Below are positions 1-8,507 of a stretch of 64,000 nucleotides of DNA, piece after piece. Both the position numbers and the translations under genes were made by a program. The stretch covers positions 1 to 64,000 of the forward strand of contig JAFYQJ010000005.1 of assembly GCA_017547145.1 (NCBI GenBank), written 5' to 3'. Below the pieces are notes generated by a model. That model saw nothing but the letters and a program-made list of their open reading frames with translations, did no database searches and was not told where the DNA came from. Origin of the DNA: Paludibacteraceae bacterium. Its GTDB lineage: Bacteria > Bacteroidota > Bacteroidia > Bacteroidales > Paludibacteraceae. Each line of letters starts with the position of its first letter. Position 1 is the stretch's first letter.

Positions 1-18
1 TGTGTGTGTGTGTGTGTG
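1..18. repeat. (TG)9 dinucleotide repeat at the window edge
   Basis: Nine uninterrupted TG units open the window, so the tract may continue outside it. It lies about 200 bases upstream of the aminotransferase start. No open reading frame runs through it, so a role in phase variation cannot be inferred from what is visible. Confidence 0.9.
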
Positions 19-179
19 CAGAAAGCTCGCTACGCTCGCAGCTGGTTTCCATAAAGAATAATATGTTACAGACATTCATCATACGCAGACAAATATAAAG
101 ATTTTTTCACAAAACAAAACAGGTAGTATCATTGATTTTTGCAAAGAAACATAAAGCAACGATATTATTGTTTTTTTGC

Positions 180-187
180 TAATTTTG
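180..187 (+). promoter_or_regulatory. putative -7 promoter element (TAATTTTG)
   Basis: This octamer matches the Bacteroidota TAnnTTTG consensus exactly and lies 26 bases before the aminotransferase ATG. No clear -33 TTTG box is visible at the usual distance, so the call rests on the octamer and its position. Confidence 0.5.
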
Positions 188-213
188 CGATAACTAAAAA
201 ATAGTAGAAAATT

Positions 214-1416
214 ATGCCAAAAACATCTACCAGAGGGCAACAAATGCCATCTTCGCCTATACGGAAACTTGCTCCACTTGCCGAAAAAGCAAAAGCTCGT
301 GGAGTAAAAGTTTTTCATCTAAACATTGGTCAGCCCGATTTGAATACGCCACAAATAGCTCTCGACACGTTGAAAAACATCGACCGCACTTTGTTGGAAT
401 ATAGCCCAAGTCAAGGTTTCAAAACCTTGCGTGAAAAAATGGTGGGATACTACAACCGTTTCAACATTCACGTTACAGCCGACGATATTATTATCACTAC
501 GGGAGGGTCGGAAGCTGTTAATTTTGCGTTTATGAGTTGTCTCGACCAAGGCGACGAGATAATTGTACCCGAGCCTGCTTATGCCAACTATACAGCGTTT
601 GCCCTTGGGGCAGGCGTCAATGTGCGTCCGCTCATTTCTACTATCGAAAATGGTTTTGCACTTCCGCCTATTGCCGAATTCGAAAAACTGATAACACCAA
701 AAACCAAAGGCATTCTCATCTGCAACCCCAACAACCCAACAGGTTATTTGTATTCGGAAGAAGAGTTGTTACAACTTTGCGAATTGGTAAAAAAATACGA
801 TCTCTTTCTTTTCTCCGACGAAGTTTATAGAGAATTTTGCTACACAGGAACGCCATACACTTCGGCACTTTCACTCAAAGGCATCGAAGAGAATGTTATC
901 CTAATCGACTCCTTCTCAAAAAGATATAGCGAATGCGGAATACGAGTTGGAGCATTGGTTTGCCGCAACAAACAAGTGCGTGAAAACGTGATGAAATATT
1001 GCCAAGCACGCCTAAGCCCACCACTTTTGGGGCAAATAGTGGCAGAAGCATCGCTCGATACTTCCGAAGCGTATATGAAAAATGTTTACAACGAATATCT
1101 TGAGCGACGCAATTTATTTATCGAAGGCTTGAACAAAATACCCGGAGTATACAGTCCAATGCCAATGGGAGCATTCTATACATTGGCAAAACTACCAATA
1201 GACAATTGCGAAAATTTCTGCCAATGGTTGCTCAACGACTTCGAATACGAAAACCAAACCGTAATGTTAGCTCCAGCAAGTGGATTTTACACCTCGCAAG
1301 CTCTCGGACAAAACGAAGCCCGAATAGCCTATGTTTTGAAAAAAGAAGAACTCAAAAAAGCTCTTTTCGTATTAGAAAAAGCATTAGAAGCATACCCTAA
1401 TCGCACCACGAAATGA
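214..1416 (+). CDS. PLP-dependent class I/II aminotransferase
   Basis: A 400-residue fold-type I aminotransferase of the aspartate/alanine aminotransferase superfamily. Residues 35-45 carry the N-terminal HLNIGQPD segment, 171-176 the NPNNPT turn, 201-204 the SDEVY region that positions the pyridine nitrogen, and 234-246 the SFSKRYSECGIRVG block with Lys236 as the probable Schiff-base lysine. The ATG at 214 is preferred to the in-frame ATG at 244, because the first ten residues (KTSTRGQQMPSSPIRKL context) fit the N-terminus I recall from Bacteroides relatives. The gene overlaps the next one by four bases (ATGA), so the two are probably translated together. The substrate cannot be deduced from the sequence; an aspartate or aromatic/branched-chain aminotransferase is possible. 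Confidence 0.88.
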   Translation: MPKTSTRGQQMPSSPIRKLAPLAEKAKARGVKVFHLNIGQPDLNTPQIALDTLKNIDRTLLEYSPSQGFKTLREKMVGYYNRFNIHVTADDIIITTGGSEAVNFAFMSCLDQGDEIIVPEPAYANYTAFALGAGVNVRPLISTIENGFALPPIAEFEKLITPKTKGILICNPNNPTGYLYSEEELLQLCELVKKYDLFLFSDEVYREFCYTGTPYTSALSLKGIEENVILIDSFSKRYSECGIRVGALVCRNKQVRENVMKYCQARLSPPLLGQIVAEASLDTSEAYMKNVYNEYLERRNLFIEGLNKIPGVYSPMPMGAFYTLAKLPIDNCENFCQWLLNDFEYENQTVMLAPASGFYTSQALGQNEARIAYVLKKEELKKALFVLEKALEAYPNRTTK

Positions 1417-2657
1417 AATTTAGCTTTTTCATAGCAAAACATTTTCATTACAATCAAGACAAAACACAACTTGTATCGAAGCCTGCTGTTCGGATTGCAA
1501 CAACAGGCATTGCTGTAGGATTGACAGTGATTATTATCGCCGTATCGGTCATTATTGGATTCAAAAAAGAAATTCAAAACAAAGTAATTGGTTTGGGTAG
1601 CCATATTCAAATTTCGAACTACGACCGCAACTCATCATTCGAAACCGTACCGATTACAATAAACGACTCGCTACTCAAAAATCTCCGCGATTTGCCAAAC
1701 ATAAAACAAGTACAAACATTTGGTACAAAACCCGGAATATTAAAAACAAATTCCGACTTTACGGGAGTTATTATCAAAGGTGTTGGCGAAAAATATGATT
1801 GGGATTTTTTTAATAAAAGTTTGGTACACGGTACACTTCCCACCTACAACGATTCTAGTATTAGCAACGAAGTTTTAATTTCTAAAACCATAGCAAATTT
1901 GCTTCAACTAAAAGTTGGCGACAGTTTTTTTACCTACTTTATGCAAGAAAATATTCGGGTAAGAAAATTCGTAATTTGCGGTATTTATCAAACCAACATT
2001 TCCGAATACGACAAAAATTTCATTATTGCCGACATCAAGCAAATTCAACGACTAAACCAATGGGATAAAAACCAAGTTAGCGGACTCGAAATGCAAGTAC
2101 ACAATTATAAAAAATTGGACGATGCATACAACGAAGTTTTTATGACAACGGCTAATCGTTTCGACGACAATGGTTCCACCTATTACATTCAAACAATACG
2201 CGACATTAACCCCCAAATTTTCGGCTGGCTCGATCTGCTTGATATTAACACATGGGTAATACTCGTATTAATGCTTTCGGTGGCAGGTTTCAATATCATT
2301 TCGGGGCTACTCATACTTATTCTAGAGCGAACAAACAGCATTGGTATTCTCAAAGCATTAGGAGCAAACAACTGGAGTATACGAAAAGTGTTTCTCTTCC
2401 AAGCCTCATTCCTTATAGGCAAAGGCATGCTTTGGGGAAATATTGTAGGTGTAAGCATTTGTTTAATACAATATTTCACACACTTTATACCACTCGACGC
2501 CGAAGCTTACTACATTTCTTATGTACCTGTTTCGCTTAACATTTTCTATTGGTTGCTTATAAATGTAGGCACTGCTATTATTTCGTTTACAATGCTTATA
2601 GCACCTTCGTACATCATTACACGCATTTCTCCTGCAAAAGCTATACGATTTGAATAA
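1413..2657 (+). CDS. LolC/LolE-family ABC transporter permease
   Basis: A 414-residue inner-membrane permease of the MacB/FtsX type. It has one N-terminal transmembrane helix (about residues 27-50), a periplasmic domain of about 200 residues, and three C-terminal helices beginning near residue 275. The segment with ERTNSIGILKALGA (about residues 305-320) is the cytoplasmic coupling region typical of LolC/LolE, which extract lipoproteins from the inner membrane with the ATPase LolD. No lolD is nearby; Bacteroidota often encode it elsewhere. It overlaps the aminotransferase by four bases. Family assignment is firm; the lipoprotein-release role is inferred from homology. Confidence 0.85.
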   Translation: MKFSFFIAKHFHYNQDKTQLVSKPAVRIATTGIAVGLTVIIIAVSVIIGFKKEIQNKVIGLGSHIQISNYDRNSSFETVPITINDSLLKNLRDLPNIKQVQTFGTKPGILKTNSDFTGVIIKGVGEKYDWDFFNKSLVHGTLPTYNDSSISNEVLISKTIANLLQLKVGDSFFTYFMQENIRVRKFVICGIYQTNISEYDKNFIIADIKQIQRLNQWDKNQVSGLEMQVHNYKKLDDAYNEVFMTTANRFDDNGSTYYIQTIRDINPQIFGWLDLLDINTWVILVLMLSVAGFNIISGLLILILERTNSIGILKALGANNWSIRKVFLFQASFLIGKGMLWGNIVGVSICLIQYFTHFIPLDAEAYYISYVPVSLNIFYWLLINVGTAIISFTMLIAPSYIITRISPAKAIRFE

Positions 2658-2659
2658 AA

Positions 2660-2821
2660 ATGAAAAGCAAAGAGATAAAAAACATACTAAAAGCCGTTAA
2701 ACGTAATAATAGAAACTACGAAATAGCCACTTTTGGCAAAACTCTTTGCTACTCCCACGTAGAAAAAAACAAAAAATTATACACAAGAAAAAACAAGCAC
2801 AAAGGGAGAAAAGACTTTTAA
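2660..2821 (+). CDS. small basic protein, 53 aa, function unknown
   Basis: An ATG-started frame of 53 residues begins two bases after the permease stop. The protein is strongly basic (many Lys and Arg), starts MKSKEIKNILKAVKRNNR, and ends in a lysine-rich tail with HVEKNKKLYTRKNKHKG. The segment FGKTLCYSHVEKNKK looks like a folded core. I do not recognise the family. The frame fills the gap between the permease and the acyltransferase exactly if the acyltransferase starts at the ATG at 2836, which supports it as a real gene in the same operon. A chance frame cannot be excluded. Confidence 0.5.
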   Translation: MKSKEIKNILKAVKRNNRNYEIATFGKTLCYSHVEKNKKLYTRKNKHKGRKDF

Positions 2822-2835
2822 CCGAACGAACTTCT

Positions 2836-3783
2836 ATGAGAAACCGTTTTTTAGAGTTTGATTTATTGAGATGCGTTGCAGTAGTGTGGATTGTAGCATT
2901 TTGGCATTTGACAAACTATTGCGAGCCAAGTTCTTTTTTCTACCAAGGCATTGTTTACAGCAAATCATGTAGAGAATTTACACTTATAATGCTCTCGTTG
3001 TTTATGTTTATGTCGGGACTTTTCACAAAAATACACTGCGAAAATCTTATAAAAGAAACAAAGGCATTTTACATTAAAAAGTTTTTAAGATTTTACCCAC
3101 TTTACATCATATCAGCCATATCGTTGTATTTCATTCCAAAATACATAACGAGTATGACCTTTTTTTCGACTGTAAAATCGTTACACTTAAGTTTCTTTGG
3201 ATTCGCAAACCTGTGGAATTTAGCTCCTGCTACATTGTGGTTTATGGATTTACTGTTATTTATGATATTATTAACCCCATTAACATTTCTTAAATCAAAT
3301 AAAAAATGGCTTTTGATACTATCTATTTATGGTATTTTATATTTGACACACAAAATATTCAACTTGCTTGACTATAGAGTTTTAATGTATATGCCATTTT
3401 ATTTTTTAGGGATATATCTTACTCCTAGTCAATTTTTAGAATACTGTAAGAAGTATGGTTTTTACTTCTTGATTTTAGGCATAATACTAATGTTAATACC
3501 TACAAAAATTCTTATAGTAAAATTGATTTCACGCCTTTTATTTATAATTGCGATAGGGAAAGTAGCAAGCACTATTGTTGAATATTGCAAAAGCAACAAA
3601 ATATGGACTTTGTTGAGTATTATTTCGTACTCAAGTATGTGTGCATACTTTTTTCATAGACAAATATATAGCATTGGTTTAGAATTTTCTATTCCATTGT
3701 CTGTGTTACCTTTTTTAATTTTTATAATTTCTTATTTCATTCAAAAAGCATACGACACACTTCTTGCAAAGGTTAAATTATAA
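2836..3783 (+). CDS. acyltransferase family 3 membrane protein
   Basis: A 315-residue polytopic membrane protein resembling the acyltransferase-3 family (OatA/WecH/NodX type), which O-acetylates sugars or cell-envelope polymers. The N-terminus (RFLEFDLLRCVAVVWIVAFWH) has the characteristic first helix with a conserved Arg and, about 10 residues later, a His. About nine to ten hydrophobic segments follow. I place the start at the ATG at 2836 and not at an upstream TTG (2746), because the intervening codons would give a Lys/Arg-rich stretch that is really the small gene 2660-2821 in another frame. The acceptor substrate is unknown. Confidence 0.75.
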   Translation: MRNRFLEFDLLRCVAVVWIVAFWHLTNYCEPSSFFYQGIVYSKSCREFTLIMLSLFMFMSGLFTKIHCENLIKETKAFYIKKFLRFYPLYIISAISLYFIPKYITSMTFFSTVKSLHLSFFGFANLWNLAPATLWFMDLLLFMILLTPLTFLKSNKKWLLILSIYGILYLTHKIFNLLDYRVLMYMPFYFLGIYLTPSQFLEYCKKYGFYFLILGIILMLIPTKILIVKLISRLLFIIAIGKVASTIVEYCKSNKIWTLLSIISYSSMCAYFFHRQIYSIGLEFSIPLSVLPFLIFIISYFIQKAYDTLLAKVKL

Positions 3784-3785
3784 AG

Positions 3786-3816
3786 AAAAAGCGAAAGAAA
3801 TTCTTTCGCTTTTTTC
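3786..3816. terminator. bidirectional intrinsic terminator
   Basis: A perfect hairpin with arms AAAAAGCGAAAG and CTTTCGCTTTTT lies between the convergent acyltransferase and fucP genes. It has a T run on the plus strand and, read from the other side, a T run on the minus strand, so it can stop both transcripts. Confidence 0.85.
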
Positions 3817-3836
3817 ATACTATATAAAAATTAATA

Positions 3837-5156
3837 TTAACACTCTTTTATACGTTCTTTTACATATTTCGTATAAAATCCGTAAAGCGTAACTGCAACA
3901 AAACAAACCAAAGGTATCGCATAAGAGACATTTACTGCAGGTAAACCTACTATCGTTTTCATATCAATTACTATTCCTTGCAAAGGAGGCATCAACGCAC
4001 CTCCCACAATTGCCATCACCAAAAATGCTGCACCAAGAGTAGTATCCTCTTCCTGTACATTTTCTAGAGCTATACCATAAATTGTAGGGAACATCAACGA
4101 CATAAAGAAACTAATTGCAACCAAACAATAAAGACCAACTTGACCGACTATAAATATTGCTCCTAACGTACTGCAACATGCACCCAAACCAAACACAGCA
4201 AGCAATATGTATGATTTTACATACTTCATCAAGTAGGTTGTTATAAATCTACTAGTCAAAAACATTACCATGGCAAAAATATTATAGTTTTGAGCAGTTG
4301 CCTTGTTAATACCTAAATTATCAGCGTATTGAATAATAAATGTCCAAACCATAATTTGTGCCCCAACATAAAAAATCTGTGCGACAACACCATTACGATA
4401 TAATTTATTCTTCCAAAGCCGCAAAAGAGATTCACTAGCTTTCGTTTCTTTCCCTTGATGCGTTGTTCTTGGCATTTTTGTTAATGCAATAACAACAAAC
4501 ACCAACAACACCAATAGTCCAATTGCAACATACGGATTTCGAATAACTGCAAGGTCGTGTTCTCGAATAACAGCTTTTTCGGCAACATCTAAAGTTGGAA
4601 AAATAATTTCACCTAATGCGTTTCGCTTATCTGACCACAATTGTGGCAAAACTATCAAAGAAGCCACAGCCATACCCGACAGCGACCCAACGGGATTAAA
4701 TGCTTGAGCAAAATTTAATCGTCGTGTAGCAGTTGATTTTGACCCCAATGACATAATAAAAGGATTAGCTGTAGTTTCTAAAAATGCTAAACCAAATGTC
4801 AAAACATACAACGACACGCAAAAAAACGTAAAATTTTCATAAGAAGCTGCGGGAATAAACATAAACGCACCAAAAGCATAAAGTGCTAACCCTAACAACA
4901 CCCCACTTTTATAACTATATTTTCTTATAAAAAAAGCAGCTGGCACAGCCATTGTTGCATAGCCACCATAAAAAGCGAATTGTACAAGAGATGCTTTTGC
5001 CGCCGACAATTCCATTACAGTTTGGAAAGCTGCTACCATTGGGTTTGTTATATCATTTGCAAATCCCCATAGCATAAATAGCGATGTGATAAGAATAAAT
5101 GGCCAAACATAACTTACGCCATTGTGTTTAAGAAGCGATTCTTTTTTATTATTCAT
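3837..5156 (-). CDS. fucP: L-fucose:H+ symporter FucP
   Basis: A 439-residue major facilitator with 12 predicted membrane segments that imports L-fucose with protons. The first helix carries WGFANDITNPMV with Asp35, and the fourth carries FLETTANPFIMSLG with Glu127; by position these match the Asp46/Glu135 pair essential in E. coli FucP. It is the last gene of the fuc operon, 12 bases after fucK. Operon context makes fucose the likely substrate over glucose/galactose, which related FGHS transporters carry. Confidence 0.9.
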   Translation of the reverse strand: MNNKKESLLKHNGVSYVWPFILITSLFMLWGFANDITNPMVAAFQTVMELSAAKASLVQFAFYGGYATMAVPAAFFIRKYSYKSGVLLGLALYAFGAFMFIPAASYENFTFFCVSLYVLTFGLAFLETTANPFIMSLGSKSTATRRLNFAQAFNPVGSLSGMAVASLIVLPQLWSDKRNALGEIIFPTLDVAEKAVIREHDLAVIRNPYVAIGLLVLLVFVVIALTKMPRTTHQGKETKASESLLRLWKNKLYRNGVVAQIFYVGAQIMVWTFIIQYADNLGINKATAQNYNIFAMVMFLTSRFITTYLMKYVKSYILLAVFGLGACCSTLGAIFIVGQVGLYCLVAISFFMSLMFPTIYGIALENVQEEDTTLGAAFLVMAIVGGALMPPLQGIVIDMKTIVGLPAVNVSYAIPLVCFVAVTLYGFYTKYVKERIKEC

Positions 5157-5168
5157 AATATTTAATTT

Positions 5169-6572
5169 TTATGGTAAATATGTTTTAAGTTCCATTCCTT
5201 TGCCTTTTAATATTAGCGGATTCTCTTTTGACAACTCGCCTGCTGCTTGAGCTTGAACTTTAATGTTACCAATTGCTGTTGCCTCAACAGGGCCTGCTAC
5301 TACTTTGCAACTAGTCTTTTCTGCTGTAAGTTTATTCAATAATCCGTTTTGAGAGCCACCACCAACAATATAAATTGTCTTAATGCTACGACCAACTGAT
5401 TTCTCCAACTCCTGTTTTACCTTTGCATACTCGGTTGCCAACGATTGGCATACCAATCGCATATAGTCTCCTTGTGTTTGTGGCACTGCTTGATTTGTCT
5501 CTTTACAGTAGTTATCAATTGCCTCTTTCATGCTTCGTGGTGCAGTAAATCTGCTATCAGTAACAGGTATTACGCTTTCGCATTTTGAAGCCTCCCCCTC
5601 AATTACCATTCGAGAGTAGTCGCAGTCAAGACCTTGTGCTGTCCACTCCTTAACAAGCGATTGCAATAACCACAATCCTGTTATATTTTTTAATACGCGA
5701 ATATCGCCTGATACTGCACCCTCATTTGTAAAATCAGATGCCAATACTTCGGGTGTTTGTAATGGTGTTGGTGTTACCATTCCCATCAATGACCATGTTC
5801 CTGAACTGATGAATGCCCACTCATCATCATCGGCAGTAATTGCTGCAAGTGCCGATGCTGTATCGTGCGAGCCTACTGCTACAACTGAAGCATTTCCGCC
5901 TAACTCCTCTTGCATATCGGGTGTTAAATCTCCAATTTTTGTTCCTGGATATACCACCTCTTGCATTAGGTTTTTAGGCAATGATAATGTTTCAAATATT
6001 GTATCGTCCCACTCACGTGAAAGAGAGTTGAGCATTTGTGATGTTGACGATATGGTATATTCATTTACTGCTCTTCCTGTTAAGAAGTAGGCAAACAAAT
6101 CTGGCATAAAGAGTAGTTTATCGGCACTATTCAATGCCTCGTCACCCTCTAATACTGCACTATATAGTTGGAATACGGTATTTAACTCCATAAACTGATT
6201 TCCTGCCAATGAGAAGAATTTCTCTTTTGGTAGTTTTTTAAATGCTTTGTCGAGTATTCCTTGTGTTCGAGAGTCGCGATAACATACGGGATTTGAGATT
6301 AGTCTTCCATTCTTATCAAGCAATCCGTAATCCACACCCCAAGTGTCAATTCCTATACTCTTTATCTGTGAGCCATATTTTGCAAAGGCTTTTTTTATTC
6401 CAGTCTTAATCTCCTCATAAAGCGAAAGGAAATCCCAATAGACTCTTCCTCCCAAATTTATTTGTCGGTTGGGGAAACGGTGTATCTCGTCAAGTGTCAA
6501 CTCTCCTGCTTGAAGAGAACCAACAATAACTCTTCCGCTCCCTGCTCCAAAGTCGGCAGCTATATAGTACAT
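5169..6572 (-). CDS. fucK: L-fuculokinase (rhamnulokinase-like FGGY kinase)
   Basis: A 467-residue FGGY carbohydrate kinase that phosphorylates L-fuculose at C1 using ATP. It begins with the phosphate-1 motif YYIAADFGAGSGRVIVG and contains IGIDTWGVDYGLLD (about residues 73-86), GSHDTASALAA (about 235-245), and the C-terminal adenosine motif YIVGGGSQNGLLNKLTA. Overall it looks more like RhaB than E. coli FucK, which is common in Bacteroidales fucose operons. The flanking fucA and fucP genes make fuculose the likely substrate; rhamnulose is the alternative. A hairpin followed by a U tract precedes it (see 6581-6619). Confidence 0.88.
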   Translation of the reverse strand: MYYIAADFGAGSGRVIVGSLQAGELTLDEIHRFPNRQINLGGRVYWDFLSLYEEIKTGIKKAFAKYGSQIKSIGIDTWGVDYGLLDKNGRLISNPVCYRDSRTQGILDKAFKKLPKEKFFSLAGNQFMELNTVFQLYSAVLEGDEALNSADKLLFMPDLFAYFLTGRAVNEYTISSTSQMLNSLSREWDDTIFETLSLPKNLMQEVVYPGTKIGDLTPDMQEELGGNASVVAVGSHDTASALAAITADDDEWAFISSGTWSLMGMVTPTPLQTPEVLASDFTNEGAVSGDIRVLKNITGLWLLQSLVKEWTAQGLDCDYSRMVIEGEASKCESVIPVTDSRFTAPRSMKEAIDNYCKETNQAVPQTQGDYMRLVCQSLATEYAKVKQELEKSVGRSIKTIYIVGGGSQNGLLNKLTAEKTSCKVVAGPVEATAIGNIKVQAQAAGELSKENPLILKGKGMELKTYLP

Positions 6573-6580
6573 ATTATCTA

Positions 6581-6619
6581 AAAAAATAAGAGGGCGAAGA
6601 GATAGTTCTCCCCTCGCCC
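6581..6619 (-). terminator. intra-operon hairpin with U tract between fucA and fucK
   Basis: On the minus strand GGGCGA pairs with TCGCCC around a 16-base loop and is followed by TCTTATTTTTT. This resembles a weak intrinsic terminator inside the operon, downstream of fucA. It could lower expression of fucK and fucP, or stabilise the 3' end of the fucI-fucO-fucA message. Confidence 0.45.
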
Positions 6620-6636
6620 ATTATAAATGTTTATTA

Positions 6637-7281
6637 TTAATCTGTAATTTTACCCAAAACGTATTTGTCAAGGTCTTTAATCTCCTCTTCAGTTAGCACT
6701 GTATAATCCATTCCTGATTGAACGATAATACGACATGCCATTTCAAAGAACATTGCTTTCTCGAATGCTGAATTGAAGTCTTTTCCACACACTACTTGTC
6801 CGTGGTTTGTCAACAAACATGAGTCGTGGTCTTTCAATGCCTCAACTACTGCTTGTGCCAATTCGGGTGAACCCGGGCGATAATATGGAATAACGGGTAT
6901 CTCTTTTCCAACGTGGCATGGAACCTCTGCTGTTACGTTGAAGTTCGTTGGTTTGTTTTTCATACATGCTACTGTTGTTGCATACTCTGATTGAAAGTGC
7001 AATACAACATTTGCATCGGGACGGTTACGCAAAACTCCTAAGTGGAAACCATTCTCCATTGATGGTTTTACTCCGTTTACTGTTGTTCCGTCAGCCAAAT
7101 TCAATACAGCAATTTTCTCTTTTTGAATTGTTGGCAACCATGACCCTGTTCCTGAAATCATAACTTTGTCGCCAATTCTCCATGACATATTACCACTACT
7201 GCATAACATCAAATGCTCGTTTCCTGCACGATGCGCTGCTTTCATAAACTCTTGGTAAAGAGCATCCATTATATTTTCCAT
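6637..7281 (-). CDS. fucA: L-fuculose-1-phosphate aldolase (class II aldolase)
   Basis: A 214-residue zinc aldolase that splits L-fuculose-1-phosphate into DHAP and L-lactaldehyde. Visible features: the phosphate-binding SSGNMS near residues 28-33, SGTGSWL at 43-49, Glu76 in SMEN (catalytic/zinc position), His95, and His160 in TNHG. E. coli FucA uses a His-x-His pair (His92, His94) plus Glu73 and His155 for zinc. Here the second position of the pair is Gln97 (HFQ), so one canonical ligand is missing. The ATG shares one base with the fucO stop (TAATG), which implies translational coupling. Context and length support FucA strongly despite the substitution. Confidence 0.88.
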   Translation of the reverse strand: MENIMDALYQEFMKAAHRAGNEHLMLCSSGNMSWRIGDKVMISGTGSWLPTIQKEKIAVLNLADGTTVNGVKPSMENGFHLGVLRNRPDANVVLHFQSEYATTVACMKNKPTNFNVTAEVPCHVGKEIPVIPYYRPGSPELAQAVVEALKDHDSCLLTNHGQVVCGKDFNSAFEKAMFFEMACRIIVQSGMDYTVLTEEEIKDLDKYVLGKITD

Positions 7282-8435
7282 TATAGTATTTTCTTATATA
7301 GTTCTTTAATTGTTGCTTCGTCAATATCTCTTGGGTTACCTGGTGTGCAAACGTCAGCAATTGCCGATGCTGCCAATGCATCAATATCTTTTTCAGTTAT
7401 ACCCAACTCAGTAAGTGTTTGTGGAATACCAACTTTTATTGATAGTGCTTTTACTGCCTCAACTGCTGCATCTGCTGCCTCATCAACACTCATTCCATCT
7501 TTATACACCTTCATTGCTTTTGCAATCTCAACATATTTCTCTTTTGCTGCTGGTTTGTTGTACTCCATTACTGTTGGTAACAACACTGCATTTGCTACTC
7601 CATGAGGTATATCAAAGATTGCGCCCATTGGGTGAGCCATTCCGTGAACTACTCCAAGTCCTACGTTTGAGAATGCCATTCCTGCAACATATTGTCCAAG
7701 AGCCATTGCCTCGCGTGCTTTTGCATTTGTTGGCTCCTCAACTGCAATGGGTAGATTTTCTGCTATCATCTCAATTGCTTTAATCTCAAACATATCGCTC
7801 AACTCCCATGCTCCTTTTGTAATCAATCCCTCAATTGCGTGAGTAAGAGCATCCATACCTGTTGCTGCAGTTAATCCTTTTGGCAATGAGTACATCAACT
7901 CTGCATCAATTACTGCAACTACTGGAATATCGTTGGGGTCAACACATACCATTTTCTTTTTGTTCTCCTCGTCAGTGATAACATAGTTGATTGTTACCTC
8001 TGCAGCTGTTCCTGCTGTTGTTGGAACTGCAATGATGGGTACTGAACGTTTTTTTGTTGGTGCTACTCCCTCTAATGAAACTACATCAGAAAACTCTGGG
8101 TTATTTGTTATAATACCTATTGCTTTAGCAGTATCAATTGATGAACCGCCACCAATTGCCAAAATAAAATCAGCACCTGACTCTGCGTATGCTTTTAATC
8201 CGCTTTTTACGTTTGCTACAGTTGGGTTTGGTTTTACCTCGTCAAATATTTCAAAAGGTACTCCTGCTTTATCTAATACCTCTGATACTTTTGCAACAAC
8301 GCCAAATTTAACCAAACTACTGTCTGTTACAATCAAAGCCTTGTTTAATCCTTTGCGTGCAACCTCTTCTGCTATCGCCTCGCGAGATCCTGCTCCAAAA
8401 TATGCTGTTTCGTTTAATACAAATCTTCTTGTCAT
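7281..8435 (-). CDS. fucO: lactaldehyde reductase / 1,2-propanediol oxidoreductase
   Basis: A 384-residue iron-dependent group III alcohol dehydrogenase closely resembling E. coli FucO along its length. It carries the nucleotide-binding GGGSSIDTAKAIG (about residues 95-107), the PTTAGTAAEVTINYVITDE block, and the metal-binding TGMDALTHAIEG with the later VHGMAHPMGA and PHGVANA histidines. It reduces lactaldehyde from FucA to 1,2-propanediol with NADH, regenerating NAD+ under anaerobic conditions. It sits between fucI and fucA, an arrangement that ties propanediol formation directly to fucose use. Confidence 0.92.
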   Translation of the reverse strand: MTRRFVLNETAYFGAGSREAIAEEVARKGLNKALIVTDSSLVKFGVVAKVSEVLDKAGVPFEIFDEVKPNPTVANVKSGLKAYAESGADFILAIGGGSSIDTAKAIGIITNNPEFSDVVSLEGVAPTKKRSVPIIAVPTTAGTAAEVTINYVITDEENKKKMVCVDPNDIPVVAVIDAELMYSLPKGLTAATGMDALTHAIEGLITKGAWELSDMFEIKAIEMIAENLPIAVEEPTNAKAREAMALGQYVAGMAFSNVGLGVVHGMAHPMGAIFDIPHGVANAVLLPTVMEYNKPAAKEKYVEIAKAMKVYKDGMSVDEAADAAVEAVKALSIKVGIPQTLTELGITEKDIDALAASAIADVCTPGNPRDIDEATIKELYKKIL

Positions 8436-8507
8436 GATATTTTATTTTAGTTTGGGGCTACTATTACACAACCCCAAACATGTTTAATATTAGTAGTTAT
8501 TAATTTA

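Noticed and set aside
2746-2835. Upstream extension of the acyltransferase from TTG 2746
   Set aside because: It encodes a Lys/Arg-rich stretch that is the shadow of the small gene at 2660-2821; the family N-terminus begins at ATG 2836.
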